Shown here: positions 63,020 through 64,000 of the stretch, piece by piece
How positions within the stretch are numbered: the first letter of the stretch is position 1
Layout of the letters: the number at the start of each line of letters is the position of its first letter
Assembly (NCBI RefSeq): GCF_030504645.1
Contig: NZ_JAUKWQ010000001.1
Coordinates: 1,116,001 to 1,180,000 of the forward strand
Length of the DNA: 64,000 bases
Direction of reading: 5' to 3'
Source: Rhizobium oryzicola
GTDB lineage: Bacteria; Pseudomonadota; Alphaproteobacteria; Rhizobiales; Rhizobiaceae
The notes under the pieces: generated by a model
Seen by the model: only the letters and a program-made list of their open reading frames with translations
Told to the model about the DNA's origin: nothing
Databases searched by the model: none
Translations under genes and position numbers: made by a program

Positions 63020-64000
63020 CTAGCGGCGCCCGAACCGTAGATCGTTTTCGATGTCGGCGCGCTGGCCGAGACGGGTCTTGTAGACCTGATAGTTTTCCAT
63101 CACGCGCTGAACATAGTTCCGGGTTTCCGGGAACGGGATGCGCTCGATCCAGTCGACCACCTCGTTGATAGACTTGCCACGCGGGTCTCCGTAACGGGAA
63201 ATCCATTCAGGCACGCGTTTGGGTCCCGCATTATAGGCGATGAAAGTGAGTATGTAGGATCCGTTGAAGCTGTCGATCTGCTCCCCCAAGTAATGGGCTC
63301 CGAGCGTCGCATTATAGGCGGGATCGCTGGTGAGTTTGGCAGGCGTAAATGCGAGGCCGTGGCGGCTGGCGACACCCTTTGCCGTTCCCGGCAAGAGCTG
63401 CAGCAAGCCGCGTGCATTGGCGGCCGAAACGGCTGCCGGGTTGAAGGCACTTTCCTGACGGGCGATGGCGTAGGCGAGGGCCTTCCCGGAGCCTTCAATA
63501 TTGGCGCCGGCCGGAATGACGCCCACAGGGAAGGCGAGAGCCGCAACGTCAATGCCGCGCCCAAAGGCCGCTTTGCCGATTTGCAGTGAAAGCGCGTGAT
63601 TGCGGTTTCGCTCTGCACGTGCCGCAAGGATAGCCAATTCCCCCGGGCTGTTCAAATCTTCGGCCAGAGCACGATAGATCGCATCAGCGCGCTCCGGGTG
63701 GCCAGCCGCATCAAGGCGATCGATTGCGCGTACCGCCTCGCGCCGCTCAAATGTTTCCCGGTCGGCTGCCGTTGGCGTCGGATAGGAGACATCCAGTGCT
63801 TTGATATCAAGTTTCGCGGCTGCAAGCTGGCCGTAAAATGTCGCAGAGTAGCGAGCGGCCTTGGCATAGTAGTCTGCCGCTCTGCCGGGGCCGCCTTCCT
63901 CCGCAGCGCGGCCCAGCCAATACAGGGCCCGGGATGCGGAAAGCGGGCGGTTCGACGCCTGCAGGATTTTTTCGAAATGCCGAGCGGCTGTGGAGGGATC
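63020..64000 (-). CDS. Soluble lytic transglycosylase (SLT), C-terminal part
   Basis: The frame runs without stop from 63020 to the window edge (327 codons), so the N-terminus is missing. The N-terminal visible part is an alpha-helical U-shaped superhelix (RPLSASRALYWLGRAAEEG, ATFYGQLAA), and the C-terminal part is the SLT catalytic domain: catalytic Glu in AIARQESAFNP, then SAANARGLLQLLPGTA and TFIAYNAGP. It cleaves the glycan strands of peptidoglycan. An internal TTG (63655) is not the start. Confidence 0.92.
   Translation of the reverse strand, partial: DPSTAARHFEKILQASNRPLSASRALYWLGRAAEEGGPGRAADYYAKAARYSATFYGQLAAAKLDIKALDVSYPTPTAADRETFERREAVRAIDRLDAAGHPERADAIYRALAEDLNSPGELAILAARAERNRNHALSLQIGKAAFGRGIDVAALAFPVGVIPAGANIEGSGKALAYAIARQESAFNPAAVSAANARGLLQLLPGTAKGVASRHGLAFTPAKLTSDPAYNATLGAHYLGEQIDSFNGSYILTFIAYNAGPKRVPEWISRYGDPRGKSINEVVDWIERIPFPETRNYVQRVMENYQVYKTRLGQRADIENDLRFGRR

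Noticed and set aside
1..64000. CRISPR array, IS element or integrative element
   Set aside because: No regularly spaced direct repeats, transposase, integrase or att-like duplications of the tRNA 3' end are seen; the sequence after tRNA-Ser leads directly into the porin region.

Overview
The window is high-GC chromosomal DNA of an alphaproteobacterium of the family Rhizobiaceae (Rhizobium/Agrobacterium/Allorhizobium type). The signs are a Rhodobacterales/Rhizobiales-type gene transfer agent (GTA) tail cluster, the feuNPQ signalling locus, the block cycHJKL-degP-two-component-glnE-pleC in the order I know from rhizobia, and a tandem pair of RopA/Omp2b-like porins. There is no phage integrase, transposase, CRISPR array or rRNA; one tRNA-Ser(GCT) is present. 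The species cannot be fixed from what is visible.

Layout. 1-6602: the 3' end of a GTA tail cluster (gp12 partial, gp13, gp14, gp15, holin-like protein), interrupted between gp14 and gp15 by an oppositely oriented MazEF/PemIK-type toxin-antitoxin pair and about 400 bp of non-coding DNA full of inverted repeats. 6744-9095: feuN-feuP-feuQ. 9245-13985: a 17-kDa-antigen-like lipoprotein and the cytochrome c maturation operon ccmI-E-F-H, with an FNR/FixK-like box in front and a 135-bp palindromic element inserted in frame in the signal-peptide region of ccmH. 14123-23289: degP, an OmpR-type two-component pair, glnE and the convergent cell-cycle kinase pleC. 23460-31308: pepN, an EamA exporter, two possible small genes, a uracil-DNA-glycosylase-like protein, an Hsp70/YegD-like protein and a PL5-type alginate-lyase-like protein. 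31382-35835: an RND efflux pump. 36015-41677: an SDR protein, ETF-ubiquinone oxidoreductase, an exported pentapeptide-repeat protein, an L,D-transpeptidase and a metallophosphatase. 42003-47303: an MFS exporter, a lipid-kinase-like protein, and a divergent glutamine-synthetase-like/aminotransferase pair that suggests polyamine use. 47308-52736: two GT39 glycosyltransferases around a GT2 enzyme, plus a UPF0104-type membrane protein, probably for polyprenyl-linked sugar transfer to envelope lipid. 52774-59106: AMP nucleosidase, VOC protein, DUF2147 protein, Sel1 protein, HisC-like aminotransferase, PilZ-like protein and an FAD reductase. 59236-64000: tRNA-Ser, two porins, an alpha/beta hydrolase and a lytic transglycosylase cut by the window end.

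Functionally much of the window concerns the cell envelope and its monitoring: FeuNPQ, DegP, PleC, L,D-transpeptidase, lytic transglycosylase, porins, glycosyltransferases and efflux. The most unusual structures are the toxin-antitoxin module with its hairpin-rich flank inside the GTA tail operon, and the palindromic element that was absorbed into the CcmH reading frame without breaking it. All functional calls rest on motif and family recognition by eye; no database search was run.
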